64,000 bases of DNA from Pseudoclavibacter sp. RFBB5 (GCF_002931555.1 NZ_PSTZ01000007.1:1054001-1118000), one strand, 5' to 3'. Positions 1 to 11,000 are shown, counted from the first letter of the stretch. Made by a program: numbers and translations. Notes: generated by a model from the letters alone, not told the origin.

Positions 1-164
<164 letters not shown>

Positions 165-977
165 TTACGACGCGAGGTGCCCCTGGTAGAGGTCGCGCTT
201 GCTCATGCCCGTCTCCGTGGCGACCTGCGCGGCCGCCTCCTTGAGGCGCATCCCGCCTGCCACGAGGTCGGCGACCATCGCCTGCGCGCCGGCGGCGTCG
301 ACGACCGCGGGTGCCGCCCCCTCGACGACGATCACGATCTCGCCGCGCACGCCCTCCTCGGCCCAGGGCACGAGCTCGGCCGCCGTGCCGCGCTTGACTT
401 CCTCATAGAGCTTCGTCAGCTCGCGGCACACCGCGATGCGGCGGTCGGCCGGCCAGATCGCGGCCATGTCGGCGAGCGTCCTCGCCAGGCGGTGCGGCGA
501 CTCGAACAGCACGACCGTGCGCGGCTCGTTCGCGAGGGATCGGAGGAACGTCTCCCGCTCCCCCGCCTTGCGCGGCAGGAAGCCGTCGAACGTGAAGCGG
601 TCGGTGGGCAGCCCCGAGATCGCGAGCGCCGTGATGACGGCGCTCGGGCCGGGCACACTGGTGACGGTCACCCCCTCCTTCGCCGCGAGCGCGACGATCG
701 GGTACCCGGGGTCGGAGATGCCCGGCATCCCGGCGTCGCTCACGAGCACGACGTCGGAGTCGCGCGCCTGCTCGACGATCGTCTTGGCCAGCTCGTCCTC
801 GTTGTGCTCGTGCAGGGCGACGAGCCTCGGTCGGTTCTCGACCCCGAGCATCCCGAGCAGCTTCGCCGTCGACCTGGTGTCCTCGCACGCCACGAGGGAG
901 GCGTTCTTGAACGTGTCGATGAGACGCGCCGAAGCGTCACCGAGGTTCCCGATGGGGGTGCCCGCGAGGATGATCAT
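165..977 (-). CDS. rsmI: 16S rRNA (cytidine1402-2'-O)-methyltransferase RsmI
   Basis: RsmI methylates the ribose of C1402 in the decoding centre of 16S rRNA using S-adenosylmethionine. The 270-residue protein starts MIILAGTPIGNLGDAS, the glycine-rich tetrapyrrole-methylase fold start. VLVSDAGMPGISDPGY and PGPSAVITALAISGLP form the SAM site, and FDGFLPRK is a family hallmark. A longer reading frame begins at 1007, but GGGAGG stands 9 nt before the ATG at 977, which decides the start. It is divergent from the mannosyltransferase gene with about 50 bp between starts and is followed by metG, as in mycobacteria. Confidence 0.95.
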   Translation of the reverse strand: MIILAGTPIGNLGDASARLIDTFKNASLVACEDTRSTAKLLGMLGVENRPRLVALHEHNEDELAKTIVEQARDSDVVLVSDAGMPGISDPGYPIVALAAKEGVTVTSVPGPSAVITALAISGLPTDRFTFDGFLPRKAGERETFLRSLANEPRTVVLFESPHRLARTLADMAAIWPADRRIAVCRELTKLYEEVKRGTAAELVPWAEEGVRGEIVIVVEGAAPAVVDAAGAQAMVADLVAGGMRLKEAAAQVATETGMSKRDLYQGHLAS

Positions 978-1014
978 GGCTGCGATCCTCCCACGCGCTG
1001 GGCGCATGGCCCCC

Positions 1015-1020
1015 TACGAT
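1015..1020 (+). promoter_or_regulatory. -10 hexamer TACGAT of the mannosyltransferase gene
   Basis: TACGAT ends 7 nt before the GTG at 1028, consistent with a leaderless transcript. It sits between the divergent rsmI and mannosyltransferase starts. Confidence 0.55.
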
Positions 1021-1027
1021 TGCTTGC

Positions 1028-2803
1028 GTGAGCGAGCAAGCAGAGACCGGAACCCCAGACGAGGCGGCCACGTCCCCCGCGGCGGCTGCCCCCGCGACGG
1101 CTCAGGTCGAGGCTCCGGCGGCCGACTCCGCTTCGCCTGCGACGGATCCTGCCCCGAGGGCCCAGGTCGAGCGAGGCTCGGTCTTCGACGACCTCTGGGC
1201 CCGCGTCACCAGCACGCCGCGACTCCGCGTGCGCACCGAGTGGATCCTCCTCGGCGTCGTCACGCTGCTCGCCGCCGTCCTGCGGTTCTGGAACCTGGGC
1301 GGCGCGCACTACCTGATCTTCGACGAGACGTTCTACGTGAAGGACGCGTGGACGCTCCTCAACCTCGGCTACGAGGCAGAGTGGCCTGACAACCCGAACG
1401 ACGCGTTCAACGCGGGCGACCCGAACGGCTACACGACCGACCCGTCGTACGTCGTGCATCCGCCGCTCGGCAAGTACATCATCGGGCTCGGGATGCTCGT
1501 CTTCGGCGCTGACAACCCCTTCGGGTGGCGCTTCGGCGTGGCCCTCGTCGGCACCCTCGCCGTGCCGCTCCTGTGGGTCATCGCGAAGAAGCTGTTCCGC
1601 TCGCCCGTGCTCGCCACCATCGGCGCCGGCATGCTGGCCATCGACGGGCACGCGATCGTCATGTCGCGGGTGGGGATCCTCGATGGCATCCTCATGTTCT
1701 TCGTCCTGCTGGCCTTCCTGTTCGTGCTGCTCGACCGCGACGACCAGCGGCGCAAGCTGCGCTCCAAGATCATGGCGTGGCGCGCCGAGGAGGGACTCGA
1801 CGGCGAGCCCGTGCCCACGAAGGCCACGACCACCTCGCGCGCCCCGGATGTGAAGCCCGTCGGCCCCGACTGGGGGCCGCGCCTGTGGTGGCGCCCCTGG
1901 CTCATGGCCGCCGCCGTCACCCTCGGCGCCGCCTCCGCCGTCAAGTGGTCGGGCCTCTACTTCCTCGCCGCGTTCTGCGTCTACACGCTCGTCGTCGACA
2001 TGATCGAGCGCAAGCGACTCGGCGTGACGTTCTGGGGGTCGGCCGCGATCCTCCTGCAGGGCCCCGTTTCGTTCATCCTGACCGTGCCCCTTGCCGTGCT
2101 CACCTACCTCGCCACGTGGACCCGCTGGCTCACGACGACCGGTGGCTTCTACCGCGACTGGGCCGAGCAGGCAGGCAACGCGTGGACGGGGCTCCTGTCC
2201 TGGGTGCCGCTCCCCCTGCAGAGCCTCTGGCACTACCAGGTGGAGGCCTACAACTTCCACCGCGGGCTGAGCGCCGAGCACCCGTACCAGTCGGGGCCGC
2301 AGGAGTGGCCGTTCCTCATCCGCCCGACCGCGTTCAGCTACATCTACAGCGGCAAGGGCGACGGCTCAGGCTGCGACGTCGACCAGTGCGTCGAGGCGAT
2401 CACGTCGATCTCGAACCCGATCATCTTCTGGTTCGGCACGGTGTCGATCCTGTTCCTGATCATCATGTGCTTCCTGCGGCCGAAGTGGCAGTACTTCGCG
2501 ATCCTCGTCGGGTACGGCGCCGGCTACTTCCCGTGGCTCGCCTACCTCGAGCGCCAGGCCGTCTTCCACTTCTACGCGATCGCGTTCCTGCCGTTCATGA
2601 TCCTCGCGTCGCTCGTGGTGGTCCAGACGATCGCCGGCGACCGAGAGACGCCGCGCACGTCTCGGACGATCGGCGTCTCCGCCGTCGGGGTGCTGCTCGT
2701 GATCATGGCGCTCGTCTCAGTGCTGTTCTGGCCCGTGTGGACCGGGCAGATGATCTCGACCTCCTACTGGTCGCTCACGCACTGGCTCCCCAGCTGGCGG
2801 TAG
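1028..2803 (+). CDS. Dolichyl-phosphate-mannose--protein O-mannosyltransferase (PMT family, GT39)
   Basis: Integral membrane enzyme that transfers mannose from polyprenyl-phosphate-mannose to Ser/Thr of proteins during export; it is the orthologue type of mycobacterial Rv1002c. The protein has 591 residues from a GTG start. An Ala/Pro-rich cytoplasmic N-terminus (about 60 residues) precedes the first membrane segment (RTEWILLGVVTLLAAVLRFW). The acidic pair of the first extracytoplasmic loop is present in LIFDETFYVKDAW, as required for PMT catalysis, and HPPLGKYIIGLG is a second family signature. Several further hydrophobic helices follow, and the C-terminal PMT_4TMC-like region ends in MISTSYWSLTHWLPSWR. 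It may mannosylate exported Ser/Thr-rich proteins such as the repeat protein at 37871; that link is inference. Confidence 0.93.
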   Translation: MSEQAETGTPDEAATSPAAAAPATAQVEAPAADSASPATDPAPRAQVERGSVFDDLWARVTSTPRLRVRTEWILLGVVTLLAAVLRFWNLGGAHYLIFDETFYVKDAWTLLNLGYEAEWPDNPNDAFNAGDPNGYTTDPSYVVHPPLGKYIIGLGMLVFGADNPFGWRFGVALVGTLAVPLLWVIAKKLFRSPVLATIGAGMLAIDGHAIVMSRVGILDGILMFFVLLAFLFVLLDRDDQRRKLRSKIMAWRAEEGLDGEPVPTKATTTSRAPDVKPVGPDWGPRLWWRPWLMAAAVTLGAASAVKWSGLYFLAAFCVYTLVVDMIERKRLGVTFWGSAAILLQGPVSFILTVPLAVLTYLATWTRWLTTTGGFYRDWAEQAGNAWTGLLSWVPLPLQSLWHYQVEAYNFHRGLSAEHPYQSGPQEWPFLIRPTAFSYIYSGKGDGSGCDVDQCVEAITSISNPIIFWFGTVSILFLIIMCFLRPKWQYFAILVGYGAGYFPWLAYLERQAVFHFYAIAFLPFMILASLVVVQTIAGDRETPRTSRTIGVSAVGVLLVIMALVSVLFWPVWTGQMISTSYWSLTHWLPSWR

Positions 2804-2872
2804 CCGCGGCTCAGGCCCTGCGGCCGCGCGTGCCCCGCATCCGTCACCCGCTTGCACTCCTCGCCCCCAGCT

Positions 2873-2926
2873 AGGTCACTTCCGCCCCGCCACGACGTCC
2901 GACTTGGGCTCGAACTGACCTCTTCA
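2873..2926 (+). repeat. 54-nt imperfect palindromic repeat, copy A
   Basis: Begins AGGTCACTTC and ends TGACCTCTTCA. AGGTCA (2873-2878) pairs with TGACCT (2916-2921), followed by TTC/GAA and CCC/GGG pairing with mismatches. It has the same length and orientation as copy B (3947-4000); the two agree at 31 of 54 positions, with the matches concentrated at both ends. Together they bracket the nuclease-fold gene at 3017. Confidence 0.6.
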
Positions 2927-3016
2927 CGCGGTGCAGCTGCGTCCGGGAAAGGGACTGGATGCGTCAAGCTGTGGAGAACTTCAGCGCGACGTCCACGACG
3001 TGCGTAGGTTCCCGGC

Positions 3017-3931
3017 ATGGCCGATCGCAGACCGATTCCAGACGAGCTGCGGGGACGAGCGTTCGGGATCGCTGAGGGGAACGCAGCCGGACTCAGCACG
3101 AAAGCGCTCGCGCGGCAGAGCCTCGTTCGGCCGTATCGCGGTGTGCGAGCGACAGAGCCGGCGCATGACAGCAGGGAGCAGGTCCTCCGCTTCGGGCCGC
3201 GACTTCGGGATGGCCAGGCACTGAGTGCCCGCTCCGCACTGCTCGTCTACGGGCTACCGCTTCCCAGACGCCATCGCTCCGCGATCGTGGATGTGCTGGT
3301 CAGGCAGTCGGCGTCACGACCACGGGCGGAGGGTGTTCTCGCGCGGCGCATACGAGATGACCTCTGGGCGGCGGACCGAATCGAGGGGGTCCAGGTGGTC
3401 ACCCTCCCGCTGCTCTTCGCCCTCCTCGCGGGTTCGTTCAGCGAGACAGAGCTGATCACGGTCGGCGACGCGATGATCAGCAGCTTCGACCGCTACCCGG
3501 GGCGCATGTCCCCCGGTCCGCTTGTGCGGCTGTCGAGCCTGTTCGACATGGGTGAGCGCTGGGGCAGGCTCCGGGGCGGAGCTGTGCTGCATAGGGCGCT
3601 GCCTCGCCTTCGGGAACATGTCGCCTCACCGCCCGAGAGCTGGCTCCGCTGCATCATCGTGGATGCCGGCATCGAGGAGCCCGCAGTCAACGCGGACATC
3701 TACGAAGGCGGACGCTTCCTGGCGCGCGGCGACCTGGTGTTTCGAGACCAGCGCGTCGTCGTCGAGTACGAGGGCGAAGGGCATCTGAGCCCTGCGCAAT
3801 TCCGACGTGACATCACGCGCACCGAGTCGTTGATCGCCGCCGGGTGGCGTGTCATCCGCATCACGCACGCCGACCTGTTCCCGAGCCCCGCGACGTTCCT
3901 CGACCGGTTGCGTGCGGCGCTCGCGCGGTGA
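3017..3931 (+). CDS. DUF559/Vsr-like nuclease-fold protein with AbiEi-like N-terminus
   Basis: 304 residues. The N-terminal half (LSTKALARQSLVRPYRGVR, then LSARSALLVYGLPLP) resembles the winged-helix region of AbiEi-like antitoxin and DUF559 proteins common in Microbacteriaceae. The C-terminal part, from about residue 215, has a PD-(D/E)XK-like core: FLARGDLVFRDQRVVVEYEG supplies the D and E of the nuclease fold, and RRDITRTESLIAAGWRVIRI is the Vsr-like helix and strand. The substrate is unknown. TAGGTT ends 6 nt before the ATG, suggesting leaderless expression. It stands alone, bracketed by two 54-nt palindromic repeats in direct orientation, which suggests a mobile or repeat-associated cassette (inference). 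Activity cannot be judged from sequence. Confidence 0.8.
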   Translation: MADRRPIPDELRGRAFGIAEGNAAGLSTKALARQSLVRPYRGVRATEPAHDSREQVLRFGPRLRDGQALSARSALLVYGLPLPRRHRSAIVDVLVRQSASRPRAEGVLARRIRDDLWAADRIEGVQVVTLPLLFALLAGSFSETELITVGDAMISSFDRYPGRMSPGPLVRLSSLFDMGERWGRLRGGAVLHRALPRLREHVASPPESWLRCIIVDAGIEEPAVNADIYEGGRFLARGDLVFRDQRVVVEYEGEGHLSPAQFRRDITRTESLIAAGWRVIRITHADLFPSPATFLDRLRAALAR

Positions 3932-3946
3932 CTCCTGGCCGAGCAT

Positions 3947-4000
3947 GGGTCACTTTCGACCCGGTGTGCGCCCGCTGAAGGGGCGAAAGTGGCCTCTTCA
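3947..4000 (+). repeat. 54-nt palindromic repeat, copy B
   Basis: GGTCACTTTCG (3948-3958) pairs with CGAAAGTGGCC (3984-3994), an 11-bp stem with one G-T pair, and GACCC...GGGG extends it. It ends GGCCTCTTCA like copy A. It lies 15 bp after the nuclease-fold gene and could also act as its transcription stop. Confidence 0.65.
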
Positions 4001-4032
4001 AGTGAGCAGCGGACGCGCGCACCGGGATGAGC

Positions 4033-5130
4033 TCAGGGGATGAGGCGGTCGGCGCGGTAGCGCTCGAAGAGGTCGGCGAAGGCCTGGTCGGTTCGGCGGA
4101 AGCTGAGGAAGCCGGCGTCGCGGCTCTTGCCCATGTCGGTGACGACCTCCATCTCGCGGCCGAGATCGGCGTCGGTGTGCCACCAGGATGCGAGCCGCGA
4201 GATGTCGGACTCGACGAGGTCGTGCTCGGCGACGACGGCCGGCCAGTGCTGCTCGAGCTGCGCCATCTGCACCTCGAGCGGGCGCGCCTCGCCCTCGAAC
4301 CCGACGACCCGCTCCGCCGGGACCCCGAGCAGCTCCGCCAGGCGCGGCCACATCCACCGCCAGCGGAAGATGTCGCCGTTCACGATGTTGAACGCCTCGT
4401 TCTGGCCGGCAGGCTCGGTGGACGCCCACACCATCTGCTCGGCGAGGACTCCCGCATCCGTCATGTCGGTGAGGCCGTTCCACTGCGCCTCGCTGCCGGG
4501 GAACACGAACGGCACGCCGAGGTGCTTCGTGAGCGCGGCCTGCACGGCGATCGTCAGGCCCATGTTCATGGCGTTGCCGACGGCGTGCCCGATGACGGTG
4601 TGCGAGCGGTGCACCGACCAGGTGAAGTGCTGGCGGGCGGCCGCGGCGAACAGCTCGTCCTCCTGCGCGTAGTAGAAGTTCGGGGTGTCGAGCCGATCGG
4701 ACTCCTCGCGGAACGGGGTGTCCGGCATCTCGCCAGCCGCATACGCCTCGAATGGGCCCAGGTAATGCTTGAGTCCGGTGACCAAGGCCGCGTGCTGCAC
4801 GGGCGCGTGCGCCAACGCGGCCAGGAGGTCGCGGACCATGGCGCCGTTCACGGCGATGTTCTCCGCCTCCGTCGCCTGGCGCTGCCACGCGGTGAAGAAG
4901 ACATGCGTCGGGGTCTCGGAAGCCAGCGCCGCATTGAGGCTCACAGGGTCGCGCAGGTCGGCGGCGATGCCCCGCACCCTGTCGGTGCTCGCGGCGCTGC
5001 GCGAGAGCGCGAGCACCTCCCAGCCGTCCTCGGTCAGGCGATCCACGAGGGCCGAGCCGGTGATCCCGGAGGCTCCCACGACGAGCGCGGTCTTCTGCGT
5101 TTCGGTGGTGTCGTTCGAGTTCGAGGTCAT
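4033..5130 (-). CDS. PRISE-type short-chain reductase (progesterone 5-beta-reductase/iridoid synthase-like)
   Basis: 365 residues. The Rossmann motif GASGITG is at residues 19-25, followed by LALSRS. The family's unusual catalytic elements are visible: TGLKHYLGP carries the lysine and NFYYAQEDEL the tyrosine that replace the classical SDR YxxxK pair. Such enzymes reduce activated C=C bonds of enones with NADPH; the natural substrate here is unknown. The start was set at the ATG (5130) that opens MTSNSNDTTETQKTALVVGAS; the longer frame upstream reads as low-complexity shadow. No clear ribosome binding site is seen. It lies 80 bp downstream of recQ on the same strand. Confidence 0.85.
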   Translation of the reverse strand: MTSNSNDTTETQKTALVVGASGITGSALVDRLTEDGWEVLALSRSAASTDRVRGIAADLRDPVSLNAALASETPTHVFFTAWQRQATEAENIAVNGAMVRDLLAALAHAPVQHAALVTGLKHYLGPFEAYAAGEMPDTPFREESDRLDTPNFYYAQEDELFAAAARQHFTWSVHRSHTVIGHAVGNAMNMGLTIAVQAALTKHLGVPFVFPGSEAQWNGLTDMTDAGVLAEQMVWASTEPAGQNEAFNIVNGDIFRWRWMWPRLAELLGVPAERVVGFEGEARPLEVQMAQLEQHWPAVVAEHDLVESDISRLASWWHTDADLGREMEVVTDMGKSRDAGFLSFRRTDQAFADLFERYRADRLIP

Positions 5131-5209
5131 CAGGGGTGCAACGAGGCGGCGAAGGACGATATTCCAGGGTGCCCAACTCGTCGTGAGCGGACCGATCACC
5201 GCATGTCGG

Positions 5210-6910
5210 TTAGCCCCGCACCTCCGAGACCTGGCGAAGCACCTTCGAGTCGAGGGCCGCGAGCGCGACGACCTTGTACCCCTCCGACTCGAAGAAGATC
5301 GTCGCACGGTCCTCCTCCACGCTGACGACCGTGCCCGGTCCCCATTCGCGGTGCTCGACGAGTTCGTCGACGGACAGCGGCGCGTCAGGAGCGCTCTCGA
5401 CGCCCGAGCCCGCGTCGCGGGGGCCGCCGGCGCCCGCAGCGTCCGAAGCGACTCCGGCATCTCCCGCGGCCTCGCGCCGCTCGCAGCCGTCGCAGTTACC
5501 GCACCACTCCGGCCCGTCGACCCCGAAGTAGTCGAGCAGCACCCGGCGGCGGCACTGCGACTCCTCCGCGTAGGCGCGCATCATCGAGAGGCGCGATTCG
5601 GCGATGCGCCCCCTGGCGGCGACCGCATCCTTGACGGCCCGCACGACAACATCCGCTCGGGTCGTGCGCAGCGGTTGCACTCCGTCGGCCGTATCGACGA
5701 GCTCCGCGTCCACCAGCTGGTTGAGGAGCCTCGAGACGGTTCTGGCGGGCCGATCGACGGCCTCGGCGAGCTCTCGAACGCTGGCGCCCGGCTTGCGCTT
5801 GATGGCGCGCCAGAGGTCCTGCAGCGCGGCCTTGTCGACCGAGCGCTTCGCGAAGAAGCGCCGCAGCGCGAGGTCCTCGACGCGGTAGTGCAGCACGGCC
5901 GTCGCCGGCTCGCCGTCGCGGCCCGCGCGCCCCACCTCCTGGTAGTAGGCGTCGAGCGACTCCGTCGTCGCGGCGTGCAGCACGAAGCGAACGTCACCCC
6001 GGTCGATGCCCATGCCGAACGCGGAGGTCGCGACGACCACGTCGAGCTCGCCGTCGCGCCACCGATCCTGGACCGCTCGGCGCTCGGCGACCTTGAGCCC
6101 TGCGTGGTAGGCGGCGACATGGCGGCCTTCCGCGGTGAGCTCCGCCGCGTATTCCTCGGTCTCCCGGCGCGAGGCCACGTAGATGAGGCCGGGGGCGGTC
6201 CAGCTGCGCGCCTCCAGGATGACGGCGGCCCGCTTGTCGTCGTCGCTCTCGTGGCGTTGCACCACGAGACGGATCTCCGGGCGGTCGACGCCGTGCACCT
6301 GCACGTCCGGGTCCTGCATCCGCAGCCGCTCGACGATCTCCGCCCTCACGGGCTTCGAGGCCGTCGCGGTCATCGCGAGCACCGGCGGGTCGCCGAGTGC
6401 TGAGCGCACGTCGCCGAGCCGCAGGTAGTCGGGCCGGAAATCGTGCCCCCAGGAGGAGACGCAGTGCGCCTCGTCCACGACGAGCAGCGACACGTCCTGC
6501 GCCGCGAGCCGGGCGACGTTGTCCTCGTCCGCGAGCTGCTCGGGCGCGAGGAGCACGTAGAGCGATCCGCCCTCATCGATGCGCTCCCAAGCGCGAGCCA
6601 CGGCGGCAGCACCCCGCGAGGAGTTGATGGCGACGACGTCCGGGGCATCCGGGGCGGCCTCGATCGACGCGCGCTGGTCCGCCTGCAGGGCGATGAGCGG
6701 CGAGACCACGACGACGATGCCGCCGCGCGCAGCGCCCGCGACCTGGTAGACCGCGGACTTCCCACCACCGGTCGCGAGCACGAGCAGCGTGTCGCGTCCT
6801 GCGGCCGCCGAGCGGATCGCGTCGCTCTGGCCGGGGAGGAATGACTCCCACCCGAACCGCTCCCGCGCGATGCGCTCGATGGTGTCGTGAGCAGGTGCGG
6901 GGGAACTCAT
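5210..6910 (-). CDS. recQ: ATP-dependent DNA helicase RecQ
   Basis: 3'-5' superfamily 2 helicase of recombination and repair. It has 566 residues, on the short side for RecQ. The helicase core carries LATGGGKS (Walker A, 46-52), VVDEAHCVSSWGHDFRPDY (DEAH, 146-149), MTATASKPVR and the motif VI region QEVGRAGRDGEP. The RecQ-C-terminal zinc region is present as QCRRRVLLDYFG...WCGNCDGC. An HRDC domain is not evident; the tail WGPGTVVSVEEDRATIFF resembles a small beta-rich domain found after actinobacterial RecQ. The start MSSPAPAHDTIER at 6910 is supported by TACCGT ending 7 nt upstream (leaderless type); the frame remains open to 6997. Confidence 0.93.
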   Translation of the reverse strand: MSSPAPAHDTIERIARERFGWESFLPGQSDAIRSAAAGRDTLLVLATGGGKSAVYQVAGAARGGIVVVVSPLIALQADQRASIEAAPDAPDVVAINSSRGAAAVARAWERIDEGGSLYVLLAPEQLADEDNVARLAAQDVSLLVVDEAHCVSSWGHDFRPDYLRLGDVRSALGDPPVLAMTATASKPVRAEIVERLRMQDPDVQVHGVDRPEIRLVVQRHESDDDKRAAVILEARSWTAPGLIYVASRRETEEYAAELTAEGRHVAAYHAGLKVAERRAVQDRWRDGELDVVVATSAFGMGIDRGDVRFVLHAATTESLDAYYQEVGRAGRDGEPATAVLHYRVEDLALRRFFAKRSVDKAALQDLWRAIKRKPGASVRELAEAVDRPARTVSRLLNQLVDAELVDTADGVQPLRTTRADVVVRAVKDAVAARGRIAESRLSMMRAYAEESQCRRRVLLDYFGVDGPEWCGNCDGCERREAAGDAGVASDAAGAGGPRDAGSGVESAPDAPLSVDELVEHREWGPGTVVSVEEDRATIFFESEGYKVVALAALDSKVLRQVSEVRG

Positions 6911-6917
6911 GCTCTCG

Positions 6918-6923
6918 ACGGTA
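6918..6923 (-). promoter_or_regulatory. -10 hexamer TACCGT of recQ
   Basis: TACCGT on the minus strand, 7 nt before the recQ ATG. No ribosome binding site is present, so a leaderless mRNA is likely. Confidence 0.5.
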
Positions 6924-7060
6924 TCGACGACGAACTCGGTGGCGACGTCGCTTGACAGGCCCCCCTGCTTCGTGCCGCCCCGACTCGCTGGAGCCACCCC
7001 AGAGCTGCCGGTTCCTGCCGCCAGGAGCCAGCATTCCCCGTGTGGATGCGGCGCACGCGA

Positions 7061-7095
7061 GACGGCCGGCGTCCCCTGAGGGAGCGCCGGCCGTC
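7061..7095 (-). terminator. Hairpin terminator behind the aldo/keto reductase
   Basis: GACGGCCGGCG (7061-7071) pairs perfectly with CGCCGGCCGTC (7085-7095), with an inner TCCC/GGGA extension. It is 18 bp past the stop of the leftward reductase gene. The short T-rich tail (TTGTT) is on the plus-strand side only, so termination from the minus strand would rest on the hairpin. Confidence 0.65.
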
Positions 7096-7112
7096 TTGTT
7101 GCCTGCTGGAGG

Positions 7113-7964
<852 letters not shown>

Positions 7965-8076
7965 TTACCAAGCGTGTGCAACTAAAGCGAGTTGGCGAGC
8001 GACGCTGGAAGCGAACGAGCGCGGATCGCGACCGCTGAGTGGCCGGTGCGGGCCACATTCGCAAGCCACCTGGCAA

Positions 8077-8082
8077 TAGACT
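8077..8082 (+). promoter_or_regulatory. -10 hexamer TAGACT of hrpA
   Basis: TAGACT ends 9 nt before the hrpA ATG; there is no purine-rich ribosome binding site between, suggesting a leaderless or near-leaderless start. Confidence 0.45.
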
Positions 8083-8091
8083 GAACTGCTC

Positions 8092-11000
8092 ATGACTACG
8101 ACGCCCCTCGAGATCTCCTACCCGCCGGAGCTGCCCGTCAGCCAGATGCGGGACGAGATCCGCGACGCCATCGCCGCCAACCAGGTGGTCATCGTCGCGG
8201 GCGAGACCGGCTCGGGCAAGACGACGCAGCTGCCGAAGATCTGCCTCGAGCTCGGGCGCACCATGATCGGGCACACGCAGCCGCGACGCATCGCGGCGCG
8301 CACGATCGCCGAGCGCATCGCCGATGAGCTCGGCGGCGACATCGGCGGGCTCGTCGGCTACCAGGTCCGCTTCACCGACGAGGTGTCGGCCGAGACGCGC
8401 GTCAAGCTCATGACCGACGGCATCCTCCTCAACGAGATCCACCGCGATCGCCTGCTTCGCAAGTACGACACGATCATCATCGACGAGGCGCACGAGCGCA
8501 GCCTCAACATCGACTTCCTCCTCGGCTACCTGAAGACGCTCCTCCCGAAGCGACCAGACCTGAAGGTCATCATCACGTCGGCGACGATCGACCCGGAGTC
8601 GTTCTCGAAGCACTTCAACGACGCCCCCATGATCGAGGTCTCGGGCCGCACCTTCCCCGTCGACGTGCGCTACCGGCCGCTCGTCGCGGACGCGCCGCTC
8701 CCCGGTGAAGAGGACGAGGACGCGGCCCCGCAGACTCCAGAGCGCGACATGTTCGAGGGCATCGTGGATGCACTCGACGAGCTCGACCGCGACCTGCCGG
8801 GTGACGTCCTCGTGTTCCTCTCGGGCGAGCAGGAGATCCGGGATGCGCAGGACGCGATCCGCGCGCACGTCGCGCGCGACCGCCGCCCCGAGTCCACCGA
8901 GGTGCTCCCGCTCTTCGGGCGCCTCTCCTCCGCCGAGCAGCACCGCGTGTTCGAGTCCAAGCGCCCACCGGGCGTGCGGCGGCGTGTGGTGCTCGCGACA
9001 AACGTCGCCGAGACGAGCCTCACGGTGCCGGGCATCGTGGCCGTCATCGACACGGGCACCGCGCGCATCTCCCGCTACTCGACGCGTGCCAAGGTGCAGC
9101 GCCTCCCCATCGAGGCCATCTCGCAGGCCTCCGCCAAGCAGCGCTCCGGCCGCGCCGGCCGCACCTCGGCGGGCGTCGCGATCCGCCTCTACTCCGAGGC
9201 GGACTTCGACCGCCGCCCCGAGTTCACCGAGCCCGAGATCCTCCGCACGAACCTCGCGAGCGTGCTCCTGCAGATGCTCGAGCTCGGCCTCGGCGCGCTC
9301 TCCGAGTTCCCGTTCCTGCAGCCGCCGGACGCGCGCGGCATCAAGGACGGCACCGACCTGCTCAGCGAGCTCGGCGCCGTCGAGCCCGGCAAGGCCAGCC
9401 AGGGGAAGAGCAGCCAGCTGCGCCTCACGAAGATCGGCCGTAGCCTCGCCCGCCTGCCCATCGACCCCCGCTTCGGGCGCATGGTCATCGAGTCGAAGCA
9501 GCACGACGTGAGCCGTGAGGTGCTCATCATCGTGGCCGGCATGACGGTGCAGGACATCCGCGAGCGGCCGCTCGACCACCGGCAGAAGGCCGACGAGCTG
9601 CACGCCCGTTTCCGCGATCCGTCCAGCGACTTCCTCACGCTCGTGAACCTCTGGAACTATCTCGAGGAGCAGAGCCACGAGCTCGGCTCGAGCGCGTTCC
9701 GGCGCAAGTGCCGCGACGAGTTCATCAACTTCGTCCGCTTCCGCGAGTGGCAGGACGTCTTCCGGCAGCTGCGTCAGCTCGCCGGCCCCATCGGGCTCAA
9801 GGTGCAGCGGCCCGCCGCCGGCCAGGTGCAGGAGCCCGGTGCGCTGGCCGATGCCATCCACCGCTCCATGCTCGCCGGCCTCCTCAGCCACATCGGCATC
9901 CGCGACGAGTTGAAGCGCGACTACGCCGGGGCCCGCGGCACGCGCTTCCAGATCTTCCCCGGCTCGGGCCTCGCGAAGGCGAAGAAGCAGCCGGACGTCG
10001 TCATGGCCGCCGAGCTCGTCGAGACGAGCCGCCTCTTCGCGCGCACCGTCGCCAAGATCGATCCGGCCTGGGCCGAGGTGCTCGCGGGCGACCTCGCGAA
10101 GCGGAACCACTCCGATCCGCACTGGGAGAAGAAGCAGGGCTCCGCCGTCGCGATCGAGCGCGTGACCCTCTACGGCGTGCCCATCGTCCGCGGACGCACG
10201 GTGCAGTTCTCGAAGATCGACCCCGCCTGGTCGCGCGACCTGTTCATCCGCCACGCCCTCGTCGAGGGCGACTGGAACGGCCGCCACAGCTTCGACTCGA
10301 AGAACCGGGCGCTGCGCAAGAGCCTCGCCGACCTCGAGGAGCGCACCAGGTCGCGCGGCTCGTACTCCGACGACGAGGACGCCGTCTTTGAGTTCTACGA
10401 CGAACGGCTCCCCCGCGACGTCGTCTCGCAGTCCACGTTCGAGAAGTGGTGGCAGGGCGCGCAGAAGCAGACCCCGCAGCTGCTCACCATGACGAGGGCG
10501 GATGTGCTCGGCGAGGATCACGCCGACCCCGACGAACAAGGTGCCGGGTTCCCGACCGAGTGGAAGCAGGGCGACCAGCGGCTGCGCCTCAGGTACCGCT
10601 TCGACCCGGGCGCACCCGACGACGGCGTGACCGTCAACGTCCCGCTGCCCCTCCTGTCCCGACTCGACGACCGCGGCTTCGACTGGCAGGTGCCCGGCAT
10701 GCGCCGCGAGCTCGTCATCGCGCTGCTCAAGTCGCTGCCGAAGGCGACCCGTCGAAACTTCGTGCCCTCCGCCGACTGGGCCGACAAGCTGCTCGGCGAG
10801 CTCGGCGAGGCGAGGCCCGACCTCGGCCAGGAGGTTCCTGGCGACTTCGACGACACGCTCCGGCAGATCATGCAGCGACAGGCGGGCATCCGCTTCGACG
10901 TCTCCGAGTTCGACTGGAGCCGTGTGCCGTCGCACCTGCGCGTGCGCTTCCGGGTGCTCGACGACCGCGGCCGCGAACTCGGCACGGGCGAAGACCTCAA

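Noticed and set aside
4033-5460. N-terminal extension of the PRISE-type reductase to 475 residues
   Set aside because: The added 110 residues are Arg/Ser-rich shadow of recQ on another frame; the Rossmann start follows the ATG at 5130.
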